Source: Mucilaginibacter gossypiicola
Lineage (GTDB): Bacteria; Bacteroidota; Bacteroidia; Sphingobacteriales; Sphingobacteriaceae
DNA length: 64,000 nt
Direction: 5' to 3'
Assembly: GCF_900110105.1 (NCBI RefSeq)
Contig: NZ_FOCL01000001.1
Location: forward strand, 372,001 to 436,000
Positions 18,169 to 27,067 of this stretch are shown here, piece by piece. The notes under the pieces are model-generated. The model searched no databases, was not told where the DNA came from, and saw only the letters and a program-made list of their open reading frames with translations. A program made the position numbers and the translations under genes. Every line of letters starts with the position of its first letter. Within the stretch, counting starts at the first letter, position 1.

Positions 18169-19053
18169 ATGATAAAAAAGGGCTTTACTAAGTTTGGTAT
18201 ATTAATTTTATACCTGATATCGTTGCTTCCCTTTTGGTTTTTATACATTTTATCTGATATAGCATTCGTTATTATTTACCACATTGTTCATTATCGCCGC
18301 GATGTGGTGCAGCAAAACCTGCGTAATGCCTTTCCCGAAAAAACAGATCAGGAGCGCCATGATATTGAACGAAAATACTACCGCTACCTGTCCGATTTAA
18401 TGGTGGAAACCATTAAAATGATCACCGTATCAGAAAAACAGATTCAGAAAAGGGTAGTGGCTACCAACTCCGACCTTGTGTTTGAATACTTTGCTAAAGG
18501 TAAGAGTATTATAGCAGTTGCCGGTCATTATTGCAATTGGGAAATGGCGGCCCTCAATTTTAATTTTGTTACCGATAAAAGGTTCCTGATCGTTTACAAA
18601 AATCTGTCGAACAAAACGTTCGATGATTTTTTTATTAAAATCCGGTCACGATTTGGCGGGCAGCCTGTAGCTATGAAGCAAACGCTGCGCAAAATGGTGG
18701 AGTATCGTAAAGAGCTTACGGTAAGTGTATTGGTAGGCGACCAAACGCCGGTAATGCATGAGGTAAACTATTTTACCAATTTTTTAAACCAGCCCACAGC
18801 CGTATTTTTGGGGATTGAAAAAATTGCTAAAACAATTGATGCGGCTGTTGTTTTTTACGACATGAAACGGGTAAAGCGTGGATATTATGAATACACTCTG
18901 ATACCGCTTACCGAAACACCAAAAGAAACTGCCGAACACGAAATAACAGATATGCACGTGAAATACCTTGAGGGGATGATCAGGAGAGAACCACAGTATT
19001 GGTTATGGTCGCACCGGAGATGGAAGTTTAAGCCGGAGGATTTACATAGATGA
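18169..19053 (+). CDS. LpxL/HtrB-type lysophospholipid/lipid A acyltransferase
   Basis: 294 aa from ATG 18169 (TTG at 18145 is possible but unlikely). One N-terminal membrane segment, then the HX4E acyltransferase catalytic motif in GHYCNWEMAALNF, followed by VLVGDQTP and a C-terminal WLWSHRRWKF, all typical of the HtrB/LpxL family that adds secondary acyl chains to lipid A. The glycosyltransferase gene overlaps its stop by 4 nt, suggesting an envelope-biogenesis pair. Confidence 0.88.
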   Translation: MIKKGFTKFGILILYLISLLPFWFLYILSDIAFVIIYHIVHYRRDVVQQNLRNAFPEKTDQERHDIERKYYRYLSDLMVETIKMITVSEKQIQKRVVATNSDLVFEYFAKGKSIIAVAGHYCNWEMAALNFNFVTDKRFLIVYKNLSNKTFDDFFIKIRSRFGGQPVAMKQTLRKMVEYRKELTVSVLVGDQTPVMHEVNYFTNFLNQPTAVFLGIEKIAKTIDAAVVFYDMKRVKRGYYEYTLIPLTETPKETAEHEITDMHVKYLEGMIRREPQYWLWSHRRWKFKPEDLHR

Positions 19054-20090
19054 CCAATACACCTAAAGTTGCTGTAGTTATTTTAAACTGGAACGGCCTA
19101 AAATACCTTAAACAATTTCTTCCATCAGTATTATCATCAACATATCCCAACCTGGAGATTGTGATGGGCGACAATGCCTCGTCAGATGATTCTGTGGCGT
19201 TTATGCGCGAGAATTATCCATCGGTAAGGATCATTCAAAATGATAAAAACTACGGCTTTACAGGCGGTTATAACCGGGTACTGGCCCAGGTTGATGCCGA
19301 CTATTATATCCTCCTTAACTCAGATGTGGAAGTTATTCCCGGTTGGATAGAACCTGTTGTCAAATTAATGGAAAGCGATAGCTTAATTGCTGCCGCAGCT
19401 CCTAAAATAAGATCATACGCTCAAAAAGATTATTTTGAACACGCCGGTGCTGCCGGTGGCTTTATTGATAAGCATGGTTACCCGTTTTGTCGTGGCAGGA
19501 TCTTTTATGAACTGGAAAAGGATAACGGGCAATATGAGCAATCGGGTGAGGTGTTTTGGGCGTCTGGAGCATCGTTGTTCATCAAAAAAAGTATTTGGGA
19601 TGAAGCCGGTGGCTTTGACGAAAGTTTTTTTGCCCACATGGAAGAGATCGACCTTTGCTGGCGCTTAAAAAACATGGGGTACAAAGTAATGTATTGCGCG
19701 CAATCAACCATTTTCCATGTTGGTGGAGGTACGTTAAATGCTGAAAATCCTTTTAAAACTTATCTCAACTTCAGGAACAACCTGCTGCTGATAAAAAAGA
19801 ACCTTCCATTTGGGCGGGCATTTTGGGTAATCTGTATCCGCTTTATGATGGATTTGCTTGCTTTACTTCGTTTTTTAATGGAAGGCAAGCGTAAAGATGC
19901 CTGGGCTGTAAGCAGGGCGCACCAAAGCTTTGTGTTGAGCCTCTTTAAGAGAAGTCCGAAAGTTGGAAAGTCCGGAAGTCGGGAAGTCAGGCGACAAAAC
20001 ACCGCAGGTATCTACAAGGGCAGCATTGTTTGGGCTTTCTTTGTGAAAAAGAAAACTCATTTTACTGATCTTGATCCTGCGGAGCTTTAG
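19050..20090 (+). CDS. Family 2 glycosyltransferase
   Basis: 346 aa. GT-A fold: VAVVILNWNGLKYL at the start, MGDNASSDDS, NYGFTGGYN, the metal-binding LLNSDVEV, and AGGFDESFFAHMEEIDLCWR in the acceptor region, as in rhamnosyl- and other surface-glycan transferases. A C-terminal amphipathic/hydrophobic helix follows. Odd feature: residues ~301-315 are encoded by five tandem 8-bp repeats (19952-19991), giving a basic linker before a C-terminal segment (YKGSIVWAFFVKKK) that still looks family-like. Overlaps the convergent mscS-like gene by 29 bp. Sugar and acceptor unknown. Confidence 0.88.
   Translation: MTNTPKVAVVILNWNGLKYLKQFLPSVLSSTYPNLEIVMGDNASSDDSVAFMRENYPSVRIIQNDKNYGFTGGYNRVLAQVDADYYILLNSDVEVIPGWIEPVVKLMESDSLIAAAAPKIRSYAQKDYFEHAGAAGGFIDKHGYPFCRGRIFYELEKDNGQYEQSGEVFWASGASLFIKKSIWDEAGGFDESFFAHMEEIDLCWRLKNMGYKVMYCAQSTIFHVGGGTLNAENPFKTYLNFRNNLLLIKKNLPFGRAFWVICIRFMMDLLALLRFLMEGKRKDAWAVSRAHQSFVLSLFKRSPKVGKSGSREVRRQNTAGIYKGSIVWAFFVKKKTHFTDLDPAEL
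19952..19991. repeat. Five tandem 8-mers (AAGTCCGA-like) inside the glycosyltransferase gene
   Basis: Units AAGTCCGA, AAGTTGGA, AAGTCCGG, AAGTCGGG, AAGTCAGG. They are imperfect copies in coding sequence, resembling the intergenic short-period repeats of this genome. Because 8 is not a multiple of 3, a gain or loss of one unit would frameshift the C-terminus. Confidence 0.75.
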
Positions 20091-22602
20091 TATCTTTTGT
20101 ATCCTGTTGTTCTTCGGCATCGCTTAACCCCGGCGCTTCTACCTTGATAGGTGGCAAGCCTTTGGGCCATATTACACGTACATCCTGCTGACGGAACGGT
20201 ATATCAATGCCTTCTCTGTTAAATGCGTCGTAAATATCGGCTAATACACGGCTCTTAAGCCCAAGCCAGGTATTGATATCGGCGGCCCAGAAAAATACCC
20301 TGAAATCAACTGAGCTTTCACTTAAATTATGCAGGAATACTGAGGGCGACGGTTGTGACATGATATCATCATGGTTGGTTAACAGGTTTAGTAGTATTGC
20401 CTTAACCTTCTCAATATTAGATCCATATGCTACGCCAATAATTAGTTCGACCCGGCGGTTGTTATTGCTTAGCGTCCAGTTAATTACGTGGTGCGATATC
20501 AGGTCGCCGTTAGGAATGATTACCTCAGCACCATCGGAAGTAGCTATCTTACTTGCCCGGATGCCGATATCCATAATTGTACCTGAGCGGCTATCCACTT
20601 CAATAATATCGCCCACCTGTATCGGTTTTTCAAAAGCCAGTATTAAACCCGATACCAGATTGTTTACGATATTCTGTAAACCAAAACCGATACCTATACC
20701 AAAAGCACTGATAATGATGGTAATCTTGTCGATAGGCACCCCTGAGGCTGCAACTGCCAGGAAAAAGCCTAAAGCAATCACACCGATACGGATCAACAGA
20801 GTGGAGGTACGGTTCTTTTTCTTTGCTACATCTATATCATTGGCATGCTTGGCAGCAACATCATAAAGATAACTGATTATTTTTGACGCTATAGATGAAA
20901 GCCAGATCACTGCAACAAATATGATCACACTCTGAAACGTAAATTGTGTATTGGTGCCACCTATGCTGCGGTTTTTCGTCAGGAAGTCGCCCAGGGCATC
21001 AAATACAGTATCTTCAATATTCAGGTTTTGGGTAAGCATGACCAGCCATAATATAGTGGCCATGATACTTAGTACGCTTCTGAATTTGTTTTGAAGCAGT
21101 TTGTAATCAATGAATGAAGTAAGATTATTGCTCTTTTTACCTGCTTCCAATTGCAGGAACAAGGCCTCCATGATAAAATGCACAATGTAATACAACGCCA
21201 GGGCAAGCCAGAGGTTATACACCACACTAACGCCAATGATCTTAGCCAAACTTACCCTGCCGAAAACATTGCATAAAAACGATGAAGCCTGAAAAAATAT
21301 AAAAACCTTAAGTATGAAACCGGTATAAGGCAGGTATTCATCTTTGGCCCTACGTACTTTTGATAAAAATCTGAAACTTATTACAGATGCAGCCAGTCCT
21401 AAAATCAAAATAGCCACCCTGTCGATATTGGTTACCTGGATGTAAAGGTTGCTCAGGCTGTAAATAATGGTAATGCCAAACAGTTGCAGCAGGTAGGTGA
21501 ACATAGTTGCCGGGCAAGCCTTTTTTACGAGGTAAAGCAGCGCTATCATTAGCACCATTAAAAACATTTCCAATACAACCACCGGTGGGTGGTCATAAAA
21601 ATTAGGCAGCAGTGTAAAAGTTAAAATAACTGATGATACGAACGGGTGATTTACAACATAATTGGCTTGGTTGAACACGCTTTCGGGCTCATCATTATCA
21701 CGTACAATCCTGCGGCGACTGGCACGTATCCAGGCAAAAAATGCGAATAAAACCACCAGGCCCGAAAGATGTAGCAGGATATCACGACCTATAAAAAAGT
21801 TAAAAAGCTTCGCGTTCATATCGGCGGTAGCTTTTGTGGCCGTACCGAAGTCATTGCCTTCATCGGCTTCCATGCTCCAGATGTTATTGTACTCCTGCGA
21901 CATGGCCCTGATACTGAAATCCCTGATCTTGGTATCAATCTGGTCTTTAAGGTCAAGTATGGTAATATAAACTGCAGAGGTTCGATTTTGCAACAGGCCA
22001 ATCTTTACCATCACCTTTTTATTGGTGGTATCAAGCCGGTGATATTTACTGTCGATAGCTATTTTTTGGATGAGATACGTAGTAGCTAATGAACTATCGG
22101 CCGGCAGGATTTTCAGTACGCTATCGCGTGATATGGCATCCAGGTCATTTTGATTTTGAACAAGTTTGCTATTGATATCGGCAAGCTGCTCCTGCCACAG
22201 GTCAAGCTGGTCATCACTGCGGGTAAGCACATCTCTGATAGTGTATAGATATCTTAGTGTGCTTGATTTATCATTATCAATAAGCGATTTGATCAACGTA
22301 ACTCGCCGCTCAAACGATGGCAATTTGGTGCTGATATCAGCAGTGTCTAACTTTTTTGAAAGATTGCTTTTGATCTGGTTAAAAGCAGATGTATAATACT
22401 CAACTTTTTGCAGCAAATTATTTACCGATGTGTCCGAGCGTTTAAGCGCCCGCATCATCGAGTCGCGCGAGAGGATAGAGGCCCGCAGCGAATCTCTTAC
22501 CGAATGCGTTTTTTTCTTTTTGGTTTGGGCAAACGTATTAACACTGCATAACAGCGTAACAGAAAGTAAACTTAGCGCGGCAACTCTGAATATTTTAAGC
22601 AT
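20062..22602 (-). CDS. Large MscS-family mechanosensitive channel
   Basis: 846 aa from ATG 22602 (TTG three codons earlier rejected). Signal peptide (ends CSVNTFAQ), a ~200-residue periplasmic helical region, about ten membrane helices, then the MscS core: pore helix region ISAFGIGIGFGLQNIVNNLVSGLIL, beta domain KPIQVGDIIEVD and IPNGDLISHHVINWT. Long MscK/YbdG-like channels release solutes under hypo-osmotic shock. C-terminus is acidic and glutamine-rich. Convergent overlap of 29 bp with the glycosyltransferase gene. Confidence 0.92.
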   Translation of the reverse strand: MLKIFRVAALSLLSVTLLCSVNTFAQTKKKKTHSVRDSLRASILSRDSMMRALKRSDTSVNNLLQKVEYYTSAFNQIKSNLSKKLDTADISTKLPSFERRVTLIKSLIDNDKSSTLRYLYTIRDVLTRSDDQLDLWQEQLADINSKLVQNQNDLDAISRDSVLKILPADSSLATTYLIQKIAIDSKYHRLDTTNKKVMVKIGLLQNRTSAVYITILDLKDQIDTKIRDFSIRAMSQEYNNIWSMEADEGNDFGTATKATADMNAKLFNFFIGRDILLHLSGLVVLFAFFAWIRASRRRIVRDNDEPESVFNQANYVVNHPFVSSVILTFTLLPNFYDHPPVVVLEMFLMVLMIALLYLVKKACPATMFTYLLQLFGITIIYSLSNLYIQVTNIDRVAILILGLAASVISFRFLSKVRRAKDEYLPYTGFILKVFIFFQASSFLCNVFGRVSLAKIIGVSVVYNLWLALALYYIVHFIMEALFLQLEAGKKSNNLTSFIDYKLLQNKFRSVLSIMATILWLVMLTQNLNIEDTVFDALGDFLTKNRSIGGTNTQFTFQSVIIFVAVIWLSSIASKIISYLYDVAAKHANDIDVAKKKNRTSTLLIRIGVIALGFFLAVAASGVPIDKITIIISAFGIGIGFGLQNIVNNLVSGLILAFEKPIQVGDIIEVDSRSGTIMDIGIRASKIATSDGAEVIIPNGDLISHHVINWTLSNNNRRVELIIGVAYGSNIEKVKAILLNLLTNHDDIMSQPSPSVFLHNLSESSVDFRVFFWAADINTWLGLKSRVLADIYDAFNREGIDIPFRQQDVRVIWPKGLPPIKVEAPGLSDAEEQQDTKDTKAPQDQDQ

Positions 22603-22630
22603 CTGGAACAATAAGCTAAAAGCAATGTTT

Positions 22631-22671
22631 AAACGCTTTTATGCCAAAAGCGTTTTATCAAAACGATAAAA
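22631..22671 (-). terminator. Two adjacent hairpins between aroQ and the mscS-like gene
   Basis: AAACGCTTTT (22631-22640) with AAAAGCGTTT (22646-22655), then TTTTATC (22653-22659) with GATAAAA (22665-22671). They lie just downstream of aroQ on its strand. The T-runs are short, so termination is probable but not certain; they would also sit near the mscS 5' end. Confidence 0.5.
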
Positions 22672-22681
22672 TAATTTAATA

Positions 22682-23101
22682 TTATTTAACCGACAGATTT
22701 TCAATGGCTAATCTGTAGCTGTCCATTCCAAAACCTGCAATTACCCCGCGGCAATTGGCTGCTATCATTGATTTATGCCTGAACTCCTCACGTTTGTGTA
22801 CGTTAGAAATATGCACTTCGATAACCGGCGTATTAATGGCGGCAATGGCGTCAGCTATGGCAATGGAAGTATGGGTGTAGGCGCCAGCATTCATCACAAT
22901 GCCATCGTAACTAAAACCAATTTCATGCAGTTTATTTATAATTTCGCCCTCAATGTTGCTTTGATAATAATCAATAGTGATGTTTGCAAAGCGTTGGCGC
23001 AGGGTTTCAAGATAGGTTTCAAAACTGGCATCGCCATAGATTGATTTTTCGCGAACGCCCAGCAGGTTCAAATTTGGGCCATTTATAATTTGTATCTTCA
23101 T
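22682..23101 (-). CDS. aroQ: Type II 3-dehydroquinate dehydratase
   Basis: 139 aa, full length. Third step of the shikimate pathway. Signatures: NGPNLNLLGVRE with the lid Arg/Tyr region, YYQSNIEGEIINKLHE, NAGAYTHTSIAIADAI and the catalytic-His segment EVHISNVHKREEFRHKS. Starts 7 nt or less from a -7 promoter element (23107-23114). Divergent from xerD with a 40-bp gap. Confidence 0.96.
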   Translation of the reverse strand: MKIQIINGPNLNLLGVREKSIYGDASFETYLETLRQRFANITIDYYQSNIEGEIINKLHEIGFSYDGIVMNAGAYTHTSIAIADAIAAINTPVIEVHISNVHKREEFRHKSMIAANCRGVIAGFGMDSYRLAIENLSVK

Positions 23102-23106
23102 TAGTT

Positions 23107-23114
23107 CAAACTTA
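23107..23114 (-). promoter_or_regulatory. -7 promoter element TAAGTTTG for aroQ
   Basis: Exact TAnnTTTG on the minus strand with only 5 nt between its final G and the aroQ ATG, so the transcript may be leaderless. Confidence 0.5.
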
Positions 23115-23141
23115 GCTATAAATCATCAAAACTAAAATCAA

Positions 23142-24041
23142 TTGGATTGGCGTTCGGCAATAAAAGGTTTCCAGGCATATTTAAAGTTAGAGAAATCCCT
23201 TTCCGATAACTCTATCGAAGCTTATAGCAGAGACATAGAGAAACTATATCAATATTCAGATTCACAGATAGTTAAACTGAAACCTAAATTAATTACTTTA
23301 ACTGATTTACGAGGGTTCATCAACTGGATAAATGAGTTGGGGATGATCCCTTCATCGCAGGCCAGGATCCTTTCGGGCATCAAAGCTTTTTATAAATATC
23401 TGCTGATGGAGGATATGATCAAAACCGATCCATCAGAATTGCTCGAATCGCCAAAGATCAGGCGCAAGCTGCCGGATACGTTGAGTTATGAAGAGATCAA
23501 TAAAATTATAGCTGCCCTTGATCTTGCAAAACCTGAAGGCATGCGTAACAAAGCTATCCTGGAAACACTGTACGGATCAGGATTACGGGTATCCGAACTT
23601 ACCGAACTGAAGCTCTCCAACCTATACCTTGATATTGAATTTATAAAGGTGACGGGAAAAGGCAATAAGGAACGATTGGTGCCTATAGGAAGTGAAGCTA
23701 TAAAAGCAATGAAGCTCTGGATAGAGAATGTAAGGGTCCACAATCCCATCAAAAAAGGAGAGGAGGACTACGTTTTCTTAAACAGGCGTGGTACAAGGCT
23801 AAGTCGGCAGATCATTTTTTTAACCATTAAAGGCCTTGCCGAAACAATTGGCCTAAAGAAAAAGATAAGCCCGCATACATTTCGCCATTCATTCGCTACG
23901 CATTTGGTTGAGGGCGGCGCTGATTTACGCGCCGTACAGGAAATGCTGGGCCACGAAAGTATTACAACAACGGAGATTTATACGCATTTAGACCGGGAGT
24001 ATTTAAAAAGTACGATAAGCCAATTTCACCCGCGGAGTTGA
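23142..24041 (+). CDS. xerD: Tyrosine recombinase XerD
   Basis: 299 aa, the usual XerC/D length. N-terminal SAM-like core-binding domain, then a catalytic domain with Arg149 (GSGLRVSEL), Lys in VTGKGNKER, His245-x-x-Arg248 (HTFRHSFATH), His271 (LGHESI) and nucleophile Tyr280 (TEIYTH). Resolves chromosome dimers at dif with a XerC partner. The start must be TTG at 23142: a TAA lies three codons upstream and no ATG occurs before the core domain. No mobile-element ends nearby, so it is the housekeeping recombinase. Confidence 0.92.
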   Translation: MDWRSAIKGFQAYLKLEKSLSDNSIEAYSRDIEKLYQYSDSQIVKLKPKLITLTDLRGFINWINELGMIPSSQARILSGIKAFYKYLLMEDMIKTDPSELLESPKIRRKLPDTLSYEEINKIIAALDLAKPEGMRNKAILETLYGSGLRVSELTELKLSNLYLDIEFIKVTGKGNKERLVPIGSEAIKAMKLWIENVRVHNPIKKGEEDYVFLNRRGTRLSRQIIFLTIKGLAETIGLKKKISPHTFRHSFATHLVEGGADLRAVQEMLGHESITTTEIYTHLDREYLKSTISQFHPRS

Positions 24042-24043
24042 GG

Positions 24044-24466
24044 TCAAATCAGGTACTGATCAATTACATCCTGCGGAATCTTTGCTCCGCGTCCGGTAGC
24101 CATATCAATCATCACGTAATCAAACCAACCATCACAGCAGATTTTTTTTGTAGTTTTATTGGTAATGGCAAACTTTACGCGGCAGCCCTTATCATCGATA
24201 CTTTCAATGCCGGTTTTTACAATAAAGTAATCGCCCATGGTTAGGGCGCGCTTATAGTCAACATGGGCTGTACGCACCACCCAGCCAAAGCCACGCTCCA
24301 TAAATTTTTCCATGGCCATACCGTAGCAGCGTTCCATCTGATCATAACGGGCAGCCAGTACATAATCAAAGTATTTGCTGTTATGCACGTGCTGAAACAT
24401 ATCGATATCATCAGGGCGTACGCGAAACTCAGATTCAAAAGTGGAAAGTTGGAGTGGTGTATCCAT
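24044..24466 (-). CDS. Hotdog-fold acyl-CoA thioesterase, 4HBT/YbgC type
   Basis: 140 aa. The segment RPDDIDMFQHVHNSKYFDYV carries the catalytic Asp and the long helix of the 4-hydroxybenzoyl-CoA thioesterase-like family. Cytoplasmic, hydrolyses acyl-CoA; chain specificity unknown. Convergent with xerD, 2 bp between the stops, and 18 bp downstream of the serine hydrolase gene on the same strand. Confidence 0.85.
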   Translation of the reverse strand: MDTPLQLSTFESEFRVRPDDIDMFQHVHNSKYFDYVLAARYDQMERCYGMAMEKFMERGFGWVVRTAHVDYKRALTMGDYFIVKTGIESIDDKGCRVKFAITNKTTKKICCDGWFDYVMIDMATGRGAKIPQDVIDQYLI

Positions 24467-24484
24467 GCAGCAAATATAGCAATC

Positions 24485-25639
24485 CTATTTAAGCGAAAGG
24501 AAGGCCTCCAGTTTCTCATTAAAAACGTTCCCGTGATCGCAATTGGTGAAAAAAACATAGCCGGATTTTCGGGCTTTATCCATCATGAAAGCAGATTGAA
24601 AATTGCCATTATTACCCGAATGCAGGTAAACTGTACCTGATGAACTTTGCGCAATTGCTATGCCCAACCCCCAGGTTGAATAGCCCGCCTTACGAAAGTC
24701 TTCGGGAAGTGGAACGTTCAGTTGCGGGCGGTACATTTCTCTGAAGCTTGCTGAGCTTAATCCTTTGTCTTTCATTAACGCTATGATAAAAGCTGCGTAA
24801 TCCAAAGCGTTGGTATGCAGGGAAGCTGCAGGATTAAACGTATTTGAATCTATACCTAAAGATGGCAAAATGGGCCAGTTTAATCCATTCGTAGGGTCAA
24901 TATGCCCATCTTGATGACCTTTTACCTTGTGTTCCAAAATATATGGGTTAGCAGTGTATGAGCTATGGGGCATATGCAGCAGTTGGGCCACATCTTTTTC
25001 AAATGCAGGCTCCATATTTTGCAACGACCGGTTAAGCAGATGCGCAACAACTTTACCCAGGTAAAGAAAACCTTCGCCCGAATAGCCAAAGGATGCTCCT
25101 GGCTTGAAATTCAAATAAAGTGCACCCGGCTTAACATGTAAAGATGAATCGGCAGTGAAGAAGCGCCAGTTTGGAAAGCCCGATTGATGAGAAAGCACCA
25201 TTCGTGCAGTAATCAGTTTGTACCTTTCGTCCTGTGCGATATCTGGATACGGAAGATATTTATACAAAGGAGTATCCAGATTTAATACGCCCCGGTCAAC
25301 CAGTTTCATAACCCAGTAGGCAAATACCGGTTTGGAAAGCGAGGCCGCTTCAAAAACAGACTGTTCATCTACCGGCTTCTTTGTTTTAATATCAGTTACA
25401 CCTAATGCACGGTGATAAATGATTTTACCTTTATTGATAAATGCTATAGACAATCCGGGGAGCTTTAGTGAATCCATCTGCTTTTGCAGAAAACTGTCCA
25501 TAGAGGCGTTACTGATGATTTTTCCGGTTGAAGTGGCTATTTGAGCTTCTGATGTATTACGGAACACAAACGAAACTAACAAGATAAGCGTAAATAATCT
25601 GCGGTATTTATGGTATAAGTATTGTAAGTAATTTCTCAT
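24485..25639 (-). CDS. Serine hydrolase, beta-lactamase/class C PBP family
   Basis: 384 aa from ATG 25639 (the frame is open 29 codons further but that part does not look coding). Signal peptide (FTLILLVSFVFRNTSEAQ), then the SxxK nucleophile motif in EAASLSKPVF (Ser100, Lys103), the YSG motif in FGYSGEGFLYLG and the HSG triad element in YLHSGNNGNF. Periplasmic or secreted esterase/peptidase-like enzyme; substrate not predictable. Same strand as the thioesterase gene. Confidence 0.87.
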   Translation of the reverse strand: MRNYLQYLYHKYRRLFTLILLVSFVFRNTSEAQIATSTGKIISNASMDSFLQKQMDSLKLPGLSIAFINKGKIIYHRALGVTDIKTKKPVDEQSVFEAASLSKPVFAYWVMKLVDRGVLNLDTPLYKYLPYPDIAQDERYKLITARMVLSHQSGFPNWRFFTADSSLHVKPGALYLNFKPGASFGYSGEGFLYLGKVVAHLLNRSLQNMEPAFEKDVAQLLHMPHSSYTANPYILEHKVKGHQDGHIDPTNGLNWPILPSLGIDSNTFNPAASLHTNALDYAAFIIALMKDKGLSSASFREMYRPQLNVPLPEDFRKAGYSTWGLGIAIAQSSSGTVYLHSGNNGNFQSAFMMDKARKSGYVFFTNCDHGNVFNEKLEAFLSLK

Positions 25640-25709
25640 TGGAAGGCAAAGTATAATGTGTATTTTAATTGAGACGCGGGCATTAACAACATGGTTACAG
25701 ATTTTATCA

Positions 25710-25717
25710 TACTTTCG
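25710..25717 (+). promoter_or_regulatory. Possible -7 element TACTTTCG for the response regulator gene
   Basis: Seven of eight matches to TAnnTTTG, 48 nt before the ATG at 25766. Confidence 0.3.
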
Positions 25718-25765
25718 CGGCCACACAACTACTAAGGCAACAATTTCGTAGAATTAGGGTAATTT

Positions 25766-26122
25766 ATGAGTAAACACATTGTATTAATAGAAGACGAGCC
25801 TGACATCCTTGAGTCTACCACCTTGCTGCTTGAAAACGAGGGCTTCCGGGTGTCTGGATTTAGCGCATTTACCACCCTGGAGGAAATGGTGGCCTTACAG
25901 CCCAATTGTTTTTTACTTGATGAGAACCTGCCGATTATTAGCGGCCATATAATTTGCATTTTATTTAAATCGAAGCCCGTAACCCGGGAAATCCCTGTGG
26001 TCCTGATTTCTGCTAACCCGGCAATCAAACAAAAAGCAGCCCTTGGAGAAGCTGATGCTTATATCGGTAAGCCTTTTGAAATTCAGGAACTGGTGGATGT
26101 GTTGACAAGAGTAATGATATAA
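25766..26122 (+). CDS. Single-domain response regulator (CheY-like)
   Basis: 118 aa: only a receiver domain. Acidic pocket IEDEPDI near the N-terminus, phosphoacceptor Asp52 in FLLDENLPI, conserved Ser/Thr region VVLISAN and Lys in AYIGKPFE. No output domain and no kinase gene adjacent, so the partner is encoded elsewhere. Divergent from the serine hydrolase gene; terminator downstream. Confidence 0.9.
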   Translation: MSKHIVLIEDEPDILESTTLLLENEGFRVSGFSAFTTLEEMVALQPNCFLLDENLPIISGHIICILFKSKPVTREIPVVLISANPAIKQKAALGEADAYIGKPFEIQELVDVLTRVMI

Positions 26123-26195
26123 CCCCGGCGATCAAATTACAGAAACGCATTCTGAAATTTCTCAAAATGGTTCATTTACTCACTACGTCAAAAAT

Positions 26196-26234
26196 TAAAA
26201 GCGGACAACCAATAAACATGACTATCCGCTTTTA
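26196..26234. terminator. Bidirectional terminator
   Basis: TAAAAGCGGA (26196-26205) pairs with TCCGCTTTTA (26225-26234) between the convergent response regulator and HAD genes; A/T-runs at both sides. Confidence 0.75.
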
Positions 26235-26254
26235 AAAAGACTTACAGATTTAGC

Positions 26255-27031
26255 TTATTGCCACCATTTAAGCGGAAAAGTTATTTTATCAACCGAGCTT
26301 GCTACCATGTCTGGTTTAAAGGCATAATGGCTCAACTGGTCTTTACTTGCAATGCCGGATAATACAAGGATTGTTTTATAACCCATCTGTACACCACCCT
26401 GGATATCAGTTTCCATGGTATCACCAATTACGGTTGTTTCGGCAGTTTCGAGGCCCAGGAATTTCCTTGCCGAGCGCATCATCACCGGGCTTGGCTTGCC
26501 GGTTACAAATGCTTTACGGCCGGTAGCTTCTTCAATCATGGCAGTTGTTGCTGCAATGCCCAAATTATTCCAGCCTGGTTTTTTAGGAGAAGGGTCTCTA
26601 TTGGTGGTTATAAACTTAGCACCGGCCAGGATCATATCAACCGCACGCTGCACCATTTCCAACGTAAAATTGCGGCCTTCACCTAAAACCACAAACTCAG
26701 GATCTGAATCGACAAGCGTGATGCCGTTTTCGTGCAGGCTGGTTAGCAGGCCGCCTTCGCCTAATACAAACGCGGTACCGTTGGGGCTTTGATCGCCCAG
26801 GAATTTCCCGGTAGCCATAGCGCTGGTATAAACGTGTTTTGTTTCTACAGTTATTCCCAGTCTTTTTAGTTTGCGTACAACTTCCAGGCTGGTGCGCTGG
26901 CTGTTGTTGGTCATAAAAGTAAAGGGAATGTCACTATCAATAAGATGTTTGATGAATTTATCAGCGCCGTATATAAGTTCTTCGCCACTGTAAATCACCC
27001 CATCCATATCAATTAAAAGACCTTGTTTCAT
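26255..27031 (-). CDS. HAD-superfamily sugar phosphatase, NagD-like
   Basis: 258 aa. HAD motif I IDMDGVIYSG (Asp8, Asp10), motif II TNNSQRT, motif III Lys in VTGKPSPVMM and motif IV IGDTMETDIQGG, with the C2a cap between them, as in NagD/p-nitrophenylphosphatase-type enzymes. Cytoplasmic dephosphorylation of small phosphometabolites; the physiological substrate is uncertain and nagA/nagB are over 20 kb away. Ends in a terminator. Confidence 0.9.
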   Translation of the reverse strand: MKQGLLIDMDGVIYSGEELIYGADKFIKHLIDSDIPFTFMTNNSQRTSLEVVRKLKRLGITVETKHVYTSAMATGKFLGDQSPNGTAFVLGEGGLLTSLHENGITLVDSDPEFVVLGEGRNFTLEMVQRAVDMILAGAKFITTNRDPSPKKPGWNNLGIAATTAMIEEATGRKAFVTGKPSPVMMRSARKFLGLETAETTVIGDTMETDIQGGVQMGYKTILVLSGIASKDQLSHYAFKPDMVASSVDKITFPLKWWQ

Positions 27032-27067
27032 GGGTGTAGTGTATTTAATTAAAAAGGTAATACTGGT

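Noticed and set aside
20273..20866. 197-codon open frame antisense to the MscS-like gene
   Set aside because: Its protein has no recognisable fold and it lies wholly within the well-supported MscS domain on the other strand; a codon-bias shadow.
23142..24041. Integrase of a mobile element
   Set aside because: The recombinase is XerD-length, lies in a housekeeping setting and has no tRNA, attachment sites or cargo nearby.
26255..27031. NagD-like phosphatase as a member of the nag locus
   Set aside because: It is over 20 kb from nagA/nagB and has no GTGTACGTACAC site; resemblance to NagD is by family only.
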